From Schaalia vaccimaxillae DSM 15804 (GTDB taxonomy: Bacteria > Actinomycetota > Actinomycetes > Actinomycetales > Actinomycetaceae), in NCBI RefSeq assembly GCF_000420425.1, contig NZ_ATUX01000006.1:1-64000 (forward strand): DNA of 64,000 bases, written 5' to 3'. Positions within the stretch are counted from its first letter, which is position 1; every line of letters starts with the position of its first letter. Below the pieces are notes generated by a model. It saw only the letters and a program-made list of their open reading frames with translations. It had not been told where the DNA came from and searched no databases. Shown here piece after piece: positions 18,746-27,396 of the stretch. A program made the position numbers and the translations under genes.

Positions 18746-20065
18746 TCAATTCCCCTTTCGGGAGCCCGCAGCATATCTGGCGAGCATGTCGTCGCGGAAC
18801 TCAGCGTAAACGCCCCGCTCGATGGAGGCACGAATCGCGTCGACGAGTCGTACAGTGAACCATTCGTTGTGAATTGTGGCCAAAGTAGACGACAACATCT
18901 CTTTGGCTTTAAACAGATGATGTACGTAAGCACGAGTGTAGTGCGTGCAGGTGTAGCAGCCACAGCCCTCTACGAGGGGCGTGAAGTCGCATTTGAATCG
19001 CGTGTTGGTGATGTTGAAACGCCCATCGGGAGTGTAAATGGCTGCATTGCGAGCAACCCTCGATGGATTCACACAGTCAAAGGTGTCGGCACCGGCTTCG
19101 ACTGCGCGAAAGAAATCGTCTGGTTCTGAAATACCCAGCAGGTGGCGGGGGCGATCCTCACCCAGTTCTTCACAAACCCACGAAACGATCGTGCCCAGGT
19201 TTTCTTTTTCGAGGGCGCCTCCAACGCCGAAGCCATCGAAACGTTGGCCGTCCTCTTCCATCTGAGCTAGGGTCCGGGCAGCTTGACGTCGTAAGTCCTC
19301 GTATTGCGCTCCTTGAACAACACCCCATAGCTGCTGGTAGGGCTTTGAATTGCGTTCCTCGGTCAGTCGCCGATGTTCTCTCAGGCAACGCCTGGCCCAG
19401 GCGTGAGTGCGTTCCAAAGACTCTTCCTGATAGGAACGCGGATGAAGCAGGGATGTGAGTTCGTCGAATGCGAACATAATGTCCGAACCCAACTGGTGCT
19501 GGATCCGCATAGAAATCTCGGGATTGAAGCGATGGCGAGTTCCGTCAATATGTGAGCGGAAAACAACTCCATCATTATCGACCACAGCGTTGGACGCTTT
19601 GACGGCCTGCATATGGAGCTTCGGGTCAGACGTGTTGGCGGTACCAGAAAACTCCTGAGAGAGAACCTTCTTGAAACCGGCTCCCAATGACAAAACTTGG
19701 AATCCACCAGAATCGGTGTAGGTGGGCCCTGGCCAATTCATAAAAGCAGCGAAACCTCCGGCCTCATCTACGAGATCGGATCCTGGTTGTAAATACAGGT
19801 GATAGGCATTGGCCAAAACAGCCTGTGCCCCTAGGCTCGAAACCATCTCCGGAGTCAGAGCTTTAACGGTGGCTTTCGTACCAACTGGAATAAATGCTGG
19901 AGTTGAGATTGTGCCGTGGGCAGTGTGCAAAACGCCGGTGCGACCCAATCCAGCGCTCTCGTCGAGCCGTGTACCGATGTCAAAGCCACGATCACGGCCT
20001 GAAGTATGTGCGCCAGGCTTGGGAAATCCCTGGGTTGGAGCTGCCAACCACGTTGCTGATGTCAT
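18746..20065 (-). CDS. tgt: tRNA-guanine transglycosylase
   Basis: A 439-residue TGT that replaces guanine-34 of GUN-anticodon tRNAs with a 7-deazaguanine base, the first tRNA step of queuosine modification. The general-base motif is TDSGGFQVLSLG, the nucleophile region is FDCVNPSRVARNAAIYT, and the zinc site is GCGCYTCTHYTR with a later His. I chose ATG 20065 because GGAGAGG lies ten bases upstream; the preceding in-frame residues overlap the upstream gene. It overlaps the VUT transporter gene. Confidence 0.94.
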   Translation of the reverse strand: MTSATWLAAPTQGFPKPGAHTSGRDRGFDIGTRLDESAGLGRTGVLHTAHGTISTPAFIPVGTKATVKALTPEMVSSLGAQAVLANAYHLYLQPGSDLVDEAGGFAAFMNWPGPTYTDSGGFQVLSLGAGFKKVLSQEFSGTANTSDPKLHMQAVKASNAVVDNDGVVFRSHIDGTRHRFNPEISMRIQHQLGSDIMFAFDELTSLLHPRSYQEESLERTHAWARRCLREHRRLTEERNSKPYQQLWGVVQGAQYEDLRRQAARTLAQMEEDGQRFDGFGVGGALEKENLGTIVSWVCEELGEDRPRHLLGISEPDDFFRAVEAGADTFDCVNPSRVARNAAIYTPDGRFNITNTRFKCDFTPLVEGCGCYTCTHYTRAYVHHLFKAKEMLSSTLATIHNEWFTVRLVDAIRASIERGVYAEFRDDMLARYAAGSRKGN

Positions 20066-20745
20066 GCAGCTAATACCTCTCCAGCTTCTAAACCTTCTCG
20101 TGAACGCACCCAAGCAATGACGCGATAAGTCAAAGGCAGTAGCACGATCTCCACAGCCACTTTATAGATGTACCCGGTGATGACGTAATTGAGGAATTCG
20201 TATCCGGGGATTACTCCAAGGAAAGCAACCGTACAGAAGATCACGGTATCGAAGAGTTCGCCAACTAAGGTCGACCCAATGAGGCGGGCCCATAGATGGT
20301 TTTTACCCCAACGCTGGCGAATCTTGACCAACACCAGTGCATTGACGAGCTGGCCGATGAGATAGCCGCACACGGACGCTGCCACGATGCGTGGCACGAA
20401 GCCAAGAACAGCTTCGAATGACTCCTGCGCCTCATAACCGGGGCCAACTGGGGCTAATTGGACGATCCAGAAGGTGAGTGAGGCCAAGATCGAGCACACG
20501 AATCCCATAATGATGACGCGACGGGCGCGGGCAAAACCATAGACCTCTGATAGGACATCTCCCAGGATGTAGGTCAGAGGAAAAAGGATGGCACCACCGT
20601 CGAATACCAGATGGATTGGCCCCCAATCGAGAGCCGTGATCTTGGTGCCCGCGATATTGGAGATCAGGAGGAATGCGACGAATAAGACTGCGATGACGTC
20701 GAAGATGCGCGGCGTACGAGCAGACTGCGTGTTCGGGGTTGTCAT
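20062..20745 (-). CDS. VUT-family queuosine precursor transporter
   Basis: A 227-residue polytopic membrane protein of the YhhQ/VUT family (six predicted helices; RIFDVIAVLFVAFLLISNI, YILGDVLSEVYGFARARR). YhhQ imports queuosine precursors such as preQ0/preQ1 in E. coli. Its end overlaps the tgt start by four bases, a strong context link to base salvage. GGAAGG lies upstream of the ATG. Confidence 0.88.
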   Translation of the reverse strand: MTTPNTQSARTPRIFDVIAVLFVAFLLISNIAGTKITALDWGPIHLVFDGGAILFPLTYILGDVLSEVYGFARARRVIIMGFVCSILASLTFWIVQLAPVGPGYEAQESFEAVLGFVPRIVAASVCGYLIGQLVNALVLVKIRQRWGKNHLWARLIGSTLVGELFDTVIFCTVAFLGVIPGYEFLNYVITGYIYKVAVEIVLLPLTYRVIAWVRSREGLEAGEVLAA

Positions 20746-20837
20746 GAAACGCCTTCCGGGATGTTAAGTCCCTCCCATTGTGCCTTCTTATTGCATCTTC
20801 CCGCCCTTTCAAGGTGGGTGGAGCTTCCCACAACCAC

Positions 20838-20849
20838 TAGGATCAATGG
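20838..20849 (+). promoter_or_regulatory. -10 element TAGGAT, leaderless start of the ABC-F gene
   Basis: TAGGAT (20838-20843) ends six bases before the GTG at 20850, so transcription would begin at or next to the start codon. There is no Shine-Dalgarno site. The nearby ATG at 20846 meets a stop after three codons, which favours the GTG. Confidence 0.6.
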
Positions 20850-22463
20850 GTGATTAACGTCCAGGATTTCTCTTTGCGCATTGGTCCGCGTCAGCTCGTT
20901 GGTGATGCATCCTTTAGGGTCGACAAAGGCATGCGTATCGGCCTCGTGGGGCGAAACGGAGCGGGAAAAACCACGACGATGCGTTTGTTGGCAGGCCAGG
21001 CCGACGAGGGCGGGGCGGCTGAGTACACGGGCCAGGTCACATCGTCTGGCACCATCGGCTACTTAGCGCAGGACACGCATGTGGGAGACCAGGCGATGTT
21101 GGCACGCGACAGGATTATTTCCGTGCGAGGAATTGATGCGATTATCGCCAGGATTCGCAAAGCTGAGCACGAAATGTCGACCACGGAAGGGGCGCGTCAG
21201 CAAAAAGCGATGGAACGCTACGTTCGCCTCGATCAAGAGTTCACGAATCAGGGCGGATGGGCTGCCAACGCAGAGGCGGCACAGATTGCACATTCACTTG
21301 GTTTAGAGGATCGGATTTTAGAACAAAGCCTCGACACTTTGTCAGGTGGGCAACGCAGGCGCGTCGAACTGGCGCGAGTCCTCTTTTCTAACGCTGATAT
21401 TTTGCTTCTTGATGAGCCCACCAACCACCTTGATCACGATTCGATCGTCTGGCTGCGCGACTGGATTAAAACTTTCTCCGGCGGCGTCATGATGATTTCC
21501 CACGACGTGAAGTTGTTGGGAGAAACCGTCAACCAGGTGTTTTATCTTGATGCGAACCGAGCCAAGATTGACATTTACCACCTGGGGTGGTCTGCGTACC
21601 TTAAGCAGCGTGAAGAGGATGAGCGCAGACGCCGTAAGGAACGTGCGACGGCTCTGAAGAAAGCTGAACAGTTGCGAGCACAAGGCGAGAAGATGCGTGC
21701 AAAGGCGACAAAAGCCGTTGCTGCCCAGCAGATGCTGCGCCGTGCTGAAGAGCTCTTTGAAAAAGCTGGGGGAGAGGTGGTTCAAGATAAAGTTGCCCGC
21801 CTGCGTTTCCCTGAACCCCTGCCTTGTGGCCGGGTCCCGCTAACAGCGCAGGGCTTGTCCAAGTCGTACGGTTCGCTGGAAGTTTTTACCGGAGTTGACT
21901 TGGCGATCGACCGCGGAGCAAAGGTTGTCGTGTTGGGGCTCAACGGCGCTGGTAAAACAACTTTGCTCAGGCTCTTGTCTGGGATTGAGGAGCCCGATAT
22001 GGGTGAGGTGTTGCCTGGGCATGGCCTCAAGTTGGGCTATTACGCCCAGGAACACGAGACCCTCGATATGTCGGCTACGGTGCGCGAAAATATGTCTGTG
22101 GCTGCCCCCGACTTCGATGACACGCATGTGCGCAACGTCCTGGGCCAGTTCCTATTCCAAGGTGACGATGTGGATAAGCTGACGTCGGTGCTATCGGGGG
22201 GAGAAAAGACCAGACTTGCGTTGGCTACGCTAGTTGTGTCGGGCGCGAACGTCCTGCTGCTTGATGAACCGACGAATAACCTCGATCCTGCTTCTCGTGA
22301 GGAAATCTTGTCAGCCTTACATTCCTACGAGGGCGCGGTCGTCCTCGTCACCCACGATCCGGGAGCCGTCCAAGCCCTGGAACCTGAACGGGTGCTCCTG
22401 CTGCCGGACGCGGATGAGGACCTGTGGGACGATTCCTATCTGGACCTGGTGACCTTGACCTGA
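20850..22463 (+). CDS. ABC-F family ATPase
   Basis: A 537-residue protein with two ABC domains and no membrane segment. Domain 1 has GRNGAGKTT and LSGGQRRRVELAR with LLLDEPTNHLD. Domain 2 has GLNGAGKTT and LSGGEKTRLALA with LLLDEPTNNLD. A charged helical linker (about residues 250-300, rich in Arg, Lys and Glu) joins them. ABC-F proteins act on the ribosome, either as translation factors or as antibiotic protection proteins. The sequence does not let me choose between these. Confidence 0.9.
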   Translation: MINVQDFSLRIGPRQLVGDASFRVDKGMRIGLVGRNGAGKTTTMRLLAGQADEGGAAEYTGQVTSSGTIGYLAQDTHVGDQAMLARDRIISVRGIDAIIARIRKAEHEMSTTEGARQQKAMERYVRLDQEFTNQGGWAANAEAAQIAHSLGLEDRILEQSLDTLSGGQRRRVELARVLFSNADILLLDEPTNHLDHDSIVWLRDWIKTFSGGVMMISHDVKLLGETVNQVFYLDANRAKIDIYHLGWSAYLKQREEDERRRRKERATALKKAEQLRAQGEKMRAKATKAVAAQQMLRRAEELFEKAGGEVVQDKVARLRFPEPLPCGRVPLTAQGLSKSYGSLEVFTGVDLAIDRGAKVVVLGLNGAGKTTLLRLLSGIEEPDMGEVLPGHGLKLGYYAQEHETLDMSATVRENMSVAAPDFDDTHVRNVLGQFLFQGDDVDKLTSVLSGGEKTRLALATLVVSGANVLLLDEPTNNLDPASREEILSALHSYEGAVVLVTHDPGAVQALEPERVLLLPDADEDLWDDSYLDLVTLT

Positions 22464-22491
22464 GCTAGCGGCTTTCCAGTCAGGGCTGTGA

Positions 22492-23265
22492 TTACAGGAC
22501 CTTTGAAAAGAAATCTTGGGTGCGTTCCTCGCGTGGATGGTCGATGACCTGAGCGGGGGTTCCCGCTTCGACAATGACGCCCTCGTCCATAAACACCACG
22601 TGGTCGGCGACTTCGCGGGCAAAACCGATTTCGTGAGTGACCACTGCCATTGTCATACCTGACTGCGCGAGGTCTTTCATGACGCCAAGAACTTCGCCGA
22701 CCAGCTCAGGATCCAAAGCTGAGGTTGGCTCATCAAAGAGCATGATCTCCGGTTCCATGGCCAAAGCGCGTGCAATAGCAACGCGCTGTTGCTGTCCGCC
22801 GGACAATTCGGCAGGGTAGTGGTCCGCGCGATCGGCTAGGCCCACGCGCTCTAGCAATTCGAGGGCGCGAGATTTTGCTTCTTCTTTGCTGATTCCGGTG
22901 ACATGAATCGGAGCTTCCATAATGTTTTCAAGCGCCGTCTTATGGGGGAAAAGATTGAACCGCTGGAAGACCATACCAATTCGAGCCCGCTGAGCTGCAA
23001 TGACTTTGTCTGGTAATTCGTAGAGTTGGCCCGACTCGTCCTCGCGGTATCCCAGTAAAGAACCGTCGACATACACGCGGCCGGCGGAGATTTCTTCGAG
23101 CTGATTGAGGCAGCGTAGAAGTGTTGATTTTCCGGAACCTGAAGGGCCGAGAATAACGCAGACTTCGCCCGATTGGATCTGCAGATCGACGCCTTTGAGT
23201 ACGTGCAAGTCACCAAAGAACTTGTGGACTCCTTGAACTCGGACCTTGGGGATTGTGTCGGTCAT
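22492..23265 (-). CDS. polar amino acid ABC transporter ATPase
   Basis: A 257-residue GlnQ-type ATPase with Walker [11 protein letters not shown], signature [15 protein letters not shown] and Walker [16 protein letters not shown] switch histidine is present in [12 protein letters not shown]. It energises the importer formed with the upstream permease and lipoprotein. Its ATG overlaps the permease stop by four bases. The substrate is probably a polar amino acid; the identity is not visible. Confidence 0.94.
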   Translation of the reverse strand: MTDTIPKVRVQGVHKFFGDLHVLKGVDLQIQSGEVCVILGPSGSGKSTLLRCLNQLEEISAGRVYVDGSLLGYREDESGQLYELPDKVIAAQRARIGMVFQRFNLFPHKTALENIMEAPIHVTGISKEEAKSRALELLERVGLADRADHYPAELSGGQQQRVAIARALAMEPEIMLFDEPTSALDPELVGEVLGVMKDLAQSGMTMAVVTHEIGFAREVADHVVFMDEGVIVEAGTPAQVIDHPREERTQDFFSKVL

Positions 23266-24203
23266 GGTGTCACATCCAAGAATTTGAGATTGAGTTGGGA
23301 AGAATCAGAAGCGCCATTCTTGTCGCCGGTTCCGGTTGGTGCTGCTCCATCGCGACGTTCAAAGCCTTTACCGAAGTGACGCTCGATATGGGACTGGATC
23401 CACATGAGTAAAGAGGTAATGAGTAGGTACCACAGGGCGGCAGCTACAAGCAGGGGGATCGGGGCGAAAAGCTGCTGGCCGCGGTCCTTTGCTACGAAGG
23501 TTAATTCCAATGTGAAGGGAATGGCTGAAACCAAGGACGTTGTTTTAAGCATGGAGATGGTTTCATTGCCAATCGGTGGGACGATGACACGCATTGCTTG
23601 GGGCAAAATAATGCGCCGGAAGATAGTGGTTCGTGGCATTCCCAGCGCCGTGGCGGCTTCCCACTGGCCTTTATCAACCGAAAGGAGTCCGGCGCGCATG
23701 ATTTCGGCCAGGTAGGCTCCTTCGTTCAAACCTAAACCGATGAAAGCCATCATGAAGCTCGAGAAGTAGCGACTGGTTTCAAAGGTGATGAACTCAGGGC
23801 CAAAAGGAATACCGATCGAAAGTTGGGGATAGAGGGTGGGTAGCAGAGACCAGAAAATGAGCTGCGTGTAGATCGGGGTACCGCGGAAGAACCAGATGTA
23901 GGCGGTTGCTACCCACCGCAGAATCGGGTTAACACTTTGACGCATAATCGCCATGGTGATGGCCAATGCCGTGCCGATCACCATTGCTAAAACTGTCAGG
24001 ATCAGTGTATAGAGGACTCCCGTCATGATCGATTGGGAGAAGAGCCATTGAAAAACCAGGTCCCACTGGAAATTCTTATTGGTGATGAGAGCGCTGGCGA
24101 TCATCGCGGCAAAAACTGCCGTGATCGCGGCGCTGACCCACCTGCCGGGGCGCGGGAGCGCTTTGGCTTGGAGTAACTCGACGCCGTCTTTAATCTGTGC
24201 CAT
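23262..24203 (-). CDS. amino acid ABC transporter permease
   Basis: A 313-residue His/Glu/Gln/Arg-family permease with about six membrane helices. The coupling-loop EAA motif reads [20 protein letters not shown], followed by [17 protein letters not shown]. The N-terminal ~40 residues and the C-terminal tail of ~35 residues are hydrophilic extensions. Being the only permease gene in the operon, it probably forms a homodimer. Confidence 0.93.
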   Translation of the reverse strand: MAQIKDGVELLQAKALPRPGRWVSAAITAVFAAMIASALITNKNFQWDLVFQWLFSQSIMTGVLYTLILTVLAMVIGTALAITMAIMRQSVNPILRWVATAYIWFFRGTPIYTQLIFWSLLPTLYPQLSIGIPFGPEFITFETSRYFSSFMMAFIGLGLNEGAYLAEIMRAGLLSVDKGQWEAATALGMPRTTIFRRIILPQAMRVIVPPIGNETISMLKTTSLVSAIPFTLELTFVAKDRGQQLFAPIPLLVAAALWYLLITSLLMWIQSHIERHFGKGFERRDGAAPTGTGDKNGASDSSQLNLKFLDVTP

Positions 24204-24223
24204 GGGTTCCTCTACACGTCAGT

Positions 24224-24248
24224 GCCGACCCTCCGATGGAGGGTCGGC
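24224..24248 (-). terminator. hairpin between binding-protein and permease genes
   Basis: A perfect 11-bp inverted repeat (24224-24234 and 24238-24248) with a three-base loop in the 59-base gap after the binding-protein gene. There is no T-run. It is best explained as an mRNA-stabilising or attenuating hairpin that gives more binding protein than membrane subunits, as in many ABC importer operons. Confidence 0.55.
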
Positions 24249-24262
24249 TGACTCGTGATGTG

Positions 24263-25204
24263 TCAGAGCGCGGGGTCGAGCTCTGCCTTGGTCAGTGCCG
24301 CATCCTGAGCGCCGTAGGGCTCAAGAATCTTGGCGAGGTAGCCCTCGTCCATCAGGTACTGAGTTGCTGCTTGGAGTGCCTTTGCGAGTTCCTGGTCGCT
24401 CTTGGCAACGGCGATCCCCTGGGGAGCGGACTCAATGTCCTCGCCGATCTTCTCGAGTTTACCGTCGGCCAGTGTTGTCGTGTAGCCAATGACTGTCGAA
24501 TCAGCGAGGGTGGCGTCGTACTGTCCACCAATGACCTTGGTGGAGATATCGGTTTGAACCTCCAGTGGCATGACCTTAATGGGGTCTTTGCCGTCGGCCT
24601 CGCATTGGGTGGACAGTTCGTTGGCATAGTCCTGCTGATAGGTGCCAGTCTGGACGCCGATCGTGGTGCCACATGGATCGGTGGGATCGAATCCCTTCGG
24701 GTTGCCGGCTGCCACCGCGTAGGCGGAGCCAACCTCAACATAGGAAATCATTGATGCCTGCTCGATACGTTCTGCGGTGATCGTGAAAGAAGAGACGCCG
24801 ACATCAAACTTGGTTCCCAGGGCCGGAATGATGGTGGGGAACTCTGCATGAGTGGTGGTCCCTTCCTTCAGTCCCATGACTTGAGCGAGGGCTTTGACGA
24901 GGTCGATGTCATAACCGACGGGTGTCTGTCCGTCTGCTGCACGGTATTCACCCGGGGCGTAGTCGGTGGAAGCACCATTGCGCAGAACTCCGCTTTCTTT
25001 GAGAGATTCGGGAACCATAGCGGCGATCTCTTCGTTGACGGGAATCTGAGAAACATCGAAGGCAACGATGTCGGTGGATGCGTTTGACGAGGACTGCTCG
25101 GTGCTGGAATCTGAGGTTGAGTTTGTGCTCGTGGGATCTGAGCAGCCGGCTGCCACGAGTGCGGCTGTAGCCGAAAGTGCGAGTAGGGCGGGCAAAGTGC
25201 GCAT
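24263..25204 (-). CDS. amino acid ABC transporter substrate-binding lipoprotein
   Basis: A 313-residue lipoprotein. The signal peptide ends in the lipobox LVAAGC, followed by a Ser/Thr-rich linker. The type-3 solute-binding fold is seen in GYDIDLVKALAQVMGL and TIGVQTGTYQQDYANE. I chose ATG 25204 because GGAAGG lies six bases upstream and the signal peptide then begins MRTLPALLAL; a TTG-like extension upstream is unlikely. It is the first gene of the importer operon on the minus strand. Confidence 0.93.
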   Translation of the reverse strand: MRTLPALLALSATAALVAAGCSDPTSTNSTSDSSTEQSSSNASTDIVAFDVSQIPVNEEIAAMVPESLKESGVLRNGASTDYAPGEYRAADGQTPVGYDIDLVKALAQVMGLKEGTTTHAEFPTIIPALGTKFDVGVSSFTITAERIEQASMISYVEVGSAYAVAAGNPKGFDPTDPCGTTIGVQTGTYQQDYANELSTQCEADGKDPIKVMPLEVQTDISTKVIGGQYDATLADSTVIGYTTTLADGKLEKIGEDIESAPQGIAVAKSDQELAKALQAATQYLMDEGYLAKILEPYGAQDAALTKAELDPAL

Positions 25205-25247
25205 GATGTGCCTTCCAAGGATATTGATCATCTTGATAGATAGTATG

Positions 25248-25276
25248 CACCCCCATGCATATTATGCATGGGGGTG
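25248..25276. promoter_or_regulatory. 14-bp palindrome upstream of the ABC importer
   Basis: A perfect inverted repeat with arms 25248-25261 and 25263-25276 around one central base (CACCCCCATGCATA and its complement). It lies 44 bases before the binding-protein ATG and 26 bases past the stop of the DUF4191 gene. It could be an operator for the importer or a terminator for DUF4191. No T-run follows on either strand. Confidence 0.5.
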
Positions 25277-25301
25277 TCTCAGCATGTGATGACCTCGAAA
25301 G

Positions 25302-25997
25302 TCAGCGCCCTCGCATCGCTCGACGATTCGGCCGAGCTTTCATCGGGTCAATACCCTTAGGGATAGGCATCTGCGATGATCTGAGTGCCGCCAAACGCGC
25401 AGCAACCGAAGGAACATCTTCCTTAGCAAGCTCCTTCTTCAATGAGCGCAACTTGCCCTGGAGCTTAGCCAATTCGATCTGGCCATCACTGTGACCAGTC
25501 TGAATGACATGAACCGGAACATTCTGGATGACCTTACGAATGTGATTGCGTTCGGCGTTCATGAGGGGCTGGACGCGACTCGAGGGCCCCTCAGAGATGA
25601 GAACAACACCCGGGCGTCCGACAATGCGCCAAATAACGTCCTGCTGGCGGGTGACTTGCTGAGGCTGTTCGGGAATAATCCAACCCGAACGAATCTGACT
25701 CAGGACCCCGTAGACCGCGCCGACAGTGCCGTCAATCTGCGCATACATCGCCCGCCGCACCATGAAAGACAAGATTCCCATAGCGGCTGTGAGCGCCAGC
25801 AGGATGCCAAGTACCGTCCAGAGAATCCAATTCCCTTTGGTTAGGAAGCATACGGCTAGGGCGAGGGCAATCACCACCACCGAGACGCCACCTAAAAGCC
25901 AGCCCACCCACGGGTATGTGCGGGCAGTCACTCGATAAGCGTCAATCAGGTTGTGGTACCAACGACGCTTCTTTCCGGAAGCAAGATTCTCAGTCAT
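25302..25997 (-). CDS. DUF4191 membrane protein
   Basis: A 231-residue protein with two adjacent membrane helices near the N-terminus (WLLGGVSVVVIALALAVCFL and WILWTVLGILLALTAAMGIL) and a soluble C-terminal half. It belongs to the actinobacterial DUF4191 family; the mycobacterial member (Rv2219) lies beside the lipoate synthesis genes and near the E2 gene dlaT. Here the E2 and E3 genes are also close. I chose ATG 25997 (MTENLASGKKRRW); a longer frame would run into the divergent gene's control region. The function is unknown. Confidence 0.8.
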   Translation of the reverse strand: MTENLASGKKRRWYHNLIDAYRVTARTYPWVGWLLGGVSVVVIALALAVCFLTKGNWILWTVLGILLALTAAMGILSFMVRRAMYAQIDGTVGAVYGVLSQIRSGWIIPEQPQQVTRQQDVIWRIVGRPGVVLISEGPSSRVQPLMNAERNHIRKVIQNVPVHVIQTGHSDGQIELAKLQGKLRSLKKELAKEDVPSVAARLAALRSSQMPIPKGIDPMKARPNRRAMRGR

Positions 25998-26111
25998 AAC
26001 GTCCACATCGTACCCGGGATTGACATGTGAAGAGAACGACGCGAGATGAGTTATCCACAGGAACTTCATCACTCATTGAGATACCCGCGGTGCGCACGGA
26101 AAACTTGACGT

Positions 26112-27353
26112 ATGAATATTAATGGCTACGAGTTCGGCGAGATTGCATTTATGACAGCTGGAGGGCCGTTGTGGGCCACAACAGCCGACGGCTGCCCCGC
26201 CCTCGTCGCCCTCAGATCCGCCAACCAAGCTCAGCGCAGTCGTCAACGTTGGAAAGCCTGGGCCAACGTCGATTCGCAATACGTTGTGCGTCTCATTGAT
26301 GTGGCCCAACACGACGATGGACGCTGTGCAATCGTCCAAGAGCGTGTGCGAGGGCGCACCCTGGAATCCCTCTTAACTTCGGACGAACTACGGCCTCTGG
26401 CAACACGGCGCATGATCATACGAGGATTGAGGCGCGGGCTCGAGGCTCTCCACGAAGCTGGCGTAGTGCATGGGGATTTATCTGTCTCCAATGTCCTTAT
26501 TGATCAACGCCTTTCGCCGGTGATTATTGACCTCATCGACCTGCCAACGGACGATGCAGGAACCCCAGGATGGACACTGGACCTTTCCGTTTGTCCATCC
26601 TCTGACTTTGTGGCTCTGAAACGTATTGCACGGGCTCTTGGAATACACGATGACGACGATGCGCAAGAAACTACTGACAAGGACGACACGGTCAAACCTG
26701 TCGATGAGGAATTGATTGCCAAAATGTTCATCGACCCGACCAATGCCGTTGAAGACTTACGTAGAGCCGCCGCCGTTACGCCAACTATTTCACCTCAACA
26801 AAAAGGACGCCATGGCATCAAACGCCCAAGAAAACGTCCTTCTATCCCGCTGAGCCTGAGCCTTGGCCTGACTGCGGTTGCGGTGATGGCAGCGACATCG
26901 GGATTTACGTGGTGGGCGCAGGACGAGACGATCGATTCTTTAGATCTTCCCGCTCAATCTGCGCTCCGGCCACAGCACCGCTGCTCACTCCAAGACGCGC
27001 AAAACCAACTCGATGAGATTCTGCGACAGCGTGACTTAGCTTTTCAAAGTACCTCAGTAGACCAGCTTGCTACTGTGCTGGACGCAGAACTACTTCAGAT
27101 AGACACCCGCACAATCGAAGAACTTGTCGCGAGCGGGACAACGCTTCAAGACATCTCTACGGCCGGTACAGTCCAAACAATTTCCTCCTGCTCATCGCAA
27201 AGGATGATTGTCGAGGCCGTCATCCAACAAAATCGCTCCCAGACGTGTCAGGCAGGCCAATGTCGCCAGTGGGGTCCGCAACAAGAACACCTCGTTGAAC
27301 TCGTCCTTGAAGGCGCCCCCATCAAAGCAACACGTATGCGACCGCTGGCATAA
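26112..27353 (+). CDS. membrane-anchored kinase-like protein, probable pseudokinase
   Basis: A 413-residue protein. Residues ~1-190 resemble a protein kinase: VVHGDLSVSNVLID matches the catalytic loop (Asp and Asn kept). The strand-3 lysine appears as Arg (VALRS) and the DFG position reads DLID. An acidic linker, a Lys/Arg-rich stretch and one membrane helix (~residues 246-268) follow. The last ~140 residues should be extracellular and carry several cysteines (RCSLQ, SSCSS, TCQAGQC). The layout recalls Ser/Thr kinase receptors, but the missing residues suggest weak or no catalysis. It is transcribed away from DUF4191. Confidence 0.7.
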   Translation: MNINGYEFGEIAFMTAGGPLWATTADGCPALVALRSANQAQRSRQRWKAWANVDSQYVVRLIDVAQHDDGRCAIVQERVRGRTLESLLTSDELRPLATRRMIIRGLRRGLEALHEAGVVHGDLSVSNVLIDQRLSPVIIDLIDLPTDDAGTPGWTLDLSVCPSSDFVALKRIARALGIHDDDDAQETTDKDDTVKPVDEELIAKMFIDPTNAVEDLRRAAAVTPTISPQQKGRHGIKRPRKRPSIPLSLSLGLTAVAVMAATSGFTWWAQDETIDSLDLPAQSALRPQHRCSLQDAQNQLDEILRQRDLAFQSTSVDQLATVLDAELLQIDTRTIEELVASGTTLQDISTAGTVQTISSCSSQRMIVEAVIQQNRSQTCQAGQCRQWGPQQEHLVELVLEGAPIKATRMRPLA

Positions 27354-27356
27354 AGA

Positions 27357-27387
27357 GGGGAGGGACACCGCTGCGGCGTCCCTCCCC
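27357..27387. terminator. bidirectional terminator between kinase-like gene and E2 gene
   Basis: A 10-bp perfect stem (GGGGAGGGAC at 27357-27366, GTCCCTCCCC at 27378-27387), extended by CCG/CGG inside the loop. It lies in the 43 bases between two converging genes. The plus-strand side is followed by AAGAAGAAAT rather than a T-run. Confidence 0.75.
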
Positions 27388-27396
27388 AAGAAGAAA

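Noticed and set aside
22464-22491. Terminator between the ABC-F and importer genes
   Set aside because: Only a short CTGT/ACAG repeat is present in the 28-base gap; too weak to call.
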